The notes under the pieces: generated by a model | What the model was told of the DNA's origin: nothing | The model's database searches: none | The model's input: only the letters and a program-made list of their open reading frames with translations | In this document: positions 60,771-62,009 of the stretch, in pieces | Layout of the letters: every line of letters starts with the position of its first letter | How positions within the stretch are numbered: position 1 is the stretch's first letter | Assembly (NCBI GenBank): GCA_964518505.1 | Contig: CAZFGT010000009.1 | Location: 1-62,009 of the forward strand | Reading direction: 5' to 3' | DNA from: DASPUH01 sp964518505 | Lineage (GTDB): Bacteria > Chloroflexota > Limnocylindria > Limnocylindrales > CSP1-4 | Length of the DNA stretch: 62,009 nucleotides | Translations under genes and position numbers: made by a program

Positions 60771-60776
60771 TACGCT
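60771..60776 (+). promoter_or_regulatory. -10-like element for the duplicated-domain gene, leaderless
   Basis: TACGCT ends 6 nt before GTG 60783. TTACAG (60750-60755) is a possible -35 at a 15-nt spacing, inside the end of the lipoprotein gene. Confidence 0.35.
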
Positions 60777-60782
60777 GTCGAG

Positions 60783-61562
60783 GTGGACCAGCCGGCCAGC
60801 AGCATGCGGCCGCGCGTCGAGCTGATCGGGACCCACCTTCGGGTCGAGGGCTCGGTCGAACTCGGACGCTTCACCCGTGTCTCCGACTACGTCAACATCC
60901 TGAGCGGGTTCTTCAACCTCCAGGACGTGGTCCTGCTGTCGAGGACCGGTGAGCCCACCCGCATCAACTTTCCCGAGTTCCGGGTGCGCCTGGACGAGAT
61001 CGCCATCGTGGGCCAGCAGAACCCCGAGGCCAATCCGGTCGGTGCAGGCGCGTGGGGCGACACGGTCACGCCGGTGGTGCCTCCTGCCGAGCTGCCGCGG
61101 TCGACCATGTTCGACGGCCACGGCGAGCGCCCGCTGGGGGAGAACCCGTGGGGTGATCGACCGGCTGCGGAGAACTCCCAGGTCAGCTCGACGGTCTTCA
61201 CCGGTCGCCACGACCGCGACGGTTCGGACGAAGGCGGGCCGGTGGACACGGAGCGCCGCCGCCTCGTGATCAGCACCGACGCGCACATCATCTACGGCGC
61301 GGCCCACCTCCACCACGAGGCCTCCATGATGGCCTTCCTGGACGCGACCGACCCTCACTTCATCCCCATGACCGACGTCCGCGTCCGATGGCTGGCCGAC
61401 CGCCGCCTGGCCGGCCGCTTCCCGTTCGTGCTCGTGCAGCGCGACCACATCGTGGGCGTCGCCACCGACGTTTCGGGAGGCCTGTCGCTGCTGCGTGGCC
61501 GGGGTGTGTCGGTGGACCCCTGGGCCTTCGAGGACGAGGCCCCCGAGTTGCACCTGGGCTAG
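60783..61562 (+). CDS. Unknown protein with two similar halves (DUF6812-like)
   Basis: The 259-residue soluble protein seems to hold two copies of one domain. Copy one (about 10-80) reads VEGSVELGRF..VSDYVNIL..FFNLQDVVLL..FRVRLDEIAIVG. Copy two (about 155-230) reads IIYGAAHLHHE..MMAFLDA..HFIPMTDVRVR..FVLVQRDHIVGV. A Pro/Gly-rich linker joins them. The pattern, a small beta domain with 'L.DV' and a terminal hydrophobic/charged strand, recalls DUF6812, but that match is from memory. GTG start with a -10-like box 6 nt upstream. Confidence 0.75.
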   Translation: MDQPASSMRPRVELIGTHLRVEGSVELGRFTRVSDYVNILSGFFNLQDVVLLSRTGEPTRINFPEFRVRLDEIAIVGQQNPEANPVGAGAWGDTVTPVVPPAELPRSTMFDGHGERPLGENPWGDRPAAENSQVSSTVFTGRHDRDGSDEGGPVDTERRRLVISTDAHIIYGAAHLHHEASMMAFLDATDPHFIPMTDVRVRWLADRRLAGRFPFVLVQRDHIVGVATDVSGGLSLLRGRGVSVDPWAFEDEAPELHLG

Positions 61563-61927
61563 GGGGGCCAGCGTCGGCCGCGGCACCCCTGCGGCCCCCG
61601 GTCAAGTCTGACGCCCCAGGTCAGTAACGGATGGGGCAGCCCCCGGATGGCCATTCCCCGCTGGATCCTGACCCGGCAGGTCACGGGACCGACCGTTTGG
61701 CTCTGTGGCGGCTCGAGCGGCCGCGTTTCGTGTTCGTGAGTGACCTCCGAGGCCAGCACCGCCTGACCTGGGAAGACAGCTGTCACCTGGTGACCCTAGC
61801 GGCCGCGGGGCGGACGCCGAGCCGCCTCGACCCGCCGTCGAGCGGCCCGTTGCCGCCGCGGGTGTGCACCCGGTGGCAAGGATCGACCGCCACGGGCGCC
61901 TCACGGTCCGATCCGTGCAGGCGGTGA

Positions 61928-61956
61928 CCAGGATCGACCGATCCTGGCCAGGATCG
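61928..61956. promoter_or_regulatory. Three CCAGGATCG half-sites including an 18-bp perfect palindrome
   Basis: CCAGGATCG occurs at 61928-61936 and 61948-61956, and inverted (CGATCCTGG) at 61939-61947. The last two form a perfect 18-bp palindrome centred at 61947/61948. The first two form an alternative inverted repeat with a 2-nt spacer. The centre is about 48 bp before the predicted start at 61996, a position typical of activators or of a repressor operator overlapping the promoter. Confidence 0.55.
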
Positions 61957-61983
61957 GGCGTCGCGAGCCAGCGGGGGCGCCGA

Positions 61984-61989
61984 TATGGT
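61984..61989 (+). promoter_or_regulatory. -10-like element for the gene at the right edge
   Basis: TATGGT ends 6 nt before GTG 61996, the same geometry as the other leaderless starts in the window. Confidence 0.35.
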
Positions 61990-61995
61990 CACCCC

Positions 61996-62009
61996 GTGAC
62001 TGCGGACGT
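61996..62009 (+). CDS. Possible start of a gene truncated by the window edge
   Basis: GTG at 61996 opens Met-Thr-Ala-Asp and runs off the window. Only the promoter-like box at 61984-61989 and the operator-like palindrome before it support it. Nothing can be said about its product. Confidence 0.3.

Larger units (their letters stand above)
61563..61995. other. 433-bp intergenic region with a hairpin and an operator-like cluster
   Basis: No convincing gene; small open frames here lack starts, binding sites or protein-like composition. GGCCGC/GCGGCC (61576-61581 and 61591-61596) may end the preceding gene. The right end holds the CCAGGATCG cluster and a -10-like TATGGT before GTG 61996. Confidence 0.4.

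Noticed and set aside
61631..61927. 98-codon open frame in the right-hand intergenic region
   Set aside because: No ribosome-binding site or promoter-like box, and Pro/Arg/Ser-rich composition. An overlapping minus-strand frame is equally good.
1..62009. tRNA, rRNA, CRISPR, insertion sequence or prophage
   Set aside because: No tRNA T-arm-like GTTCRAN motifs in intergenic DNA, no regularly spaced repeats, and no transposase, integrase or phage proteins were found by eye.

Overview
The window is a gene-dense, very GC-rich (about 70% by eye) stretch of bacterial chromosome. The ribosomal-protein/secY/rpoA gene order, the cdaA-cdaR-glmM-glmS block, a dimeric-type glycyl-tRNA synthetase, an orphan MutL-like ATPase beside the tsa genes and the overall protein style suggest a Chloroflexota bacterium, perhaps near Limnocylindria. 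This is inference from gene content; no rRNA or other marker here fixes the lineage. No tRNA, rRNA, CRISPR array, transposase or prophage was seen.

Layout. 1-7.9 kb is the distal part of the main ribosomal operon: end of a probable L15 gene, secY, adk, map, infA, rpmJ, rpsM, rpsK, rpsD, rpoA, rplQ, truA, rplM, rpsI. 8.2-28.9 kb is a long co-directional housekeeping run: a TPR protein, c-di-AMP synthesis (cdaA/cdaR), UDP-GlcNAc supply (glmM, glmS, later glmU), acpS, nnrD, alr, a macrodomain protein, a small unknown protein, a MutL-like ASKHA ATPase with a possible KOW-domain partner, the t6A genes tsaE-tsaB-rimI-tsaD, rsmA, ispE, ridA and a CorC/HlyC protein. Many junctions are 4-nt NTGA overlaps, pointing to translational coupling.

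28.9-43.3 kb holds a ketopantoate-reductase-like gene, a polyprenyl diphosphate synthase, recO, glyS, a GT87-type membrane protein, a minus-strand redox set (S9 peptidase, FNR-type reductase, NfnA, NfnB) and ppdK. 43.9-51 kb holds a flavin amine oxidase, a lipoprotein, a ureohydrolase and a minus-strand codA-codB-cyclic imidase/PgdA-like operon that looks built for N-heterocycle salvage. 51.6-62 kb holds RDD and multi-pass membrane proteins, a stand-alone Pnkp-type kinase, an EamA transporter, a large class III cyclase/ATPase/TPR regulator, an MFS transporter, a SHOCT protein, a lipoprotein and a duplicated-domain unknown protein. The next gene may begin at the right edge.

Three signals outside the genes stand out. 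First, the intergenic regions at 31.1-31.5 kb and 43.4-43.9 kb are diverged copies of one noncoding repeat in opposite orientation, each with a terminal-inverted-repeat-like pair. Second, about ten genes have a TANNNT-like box only 6-11 nt before the start codon and no Shine-Dalgarno, as expected for leaderless mRNAs. Third, an 18-bp perfect palindrome plus a third half-site sits just before the putative gene at the right edge.
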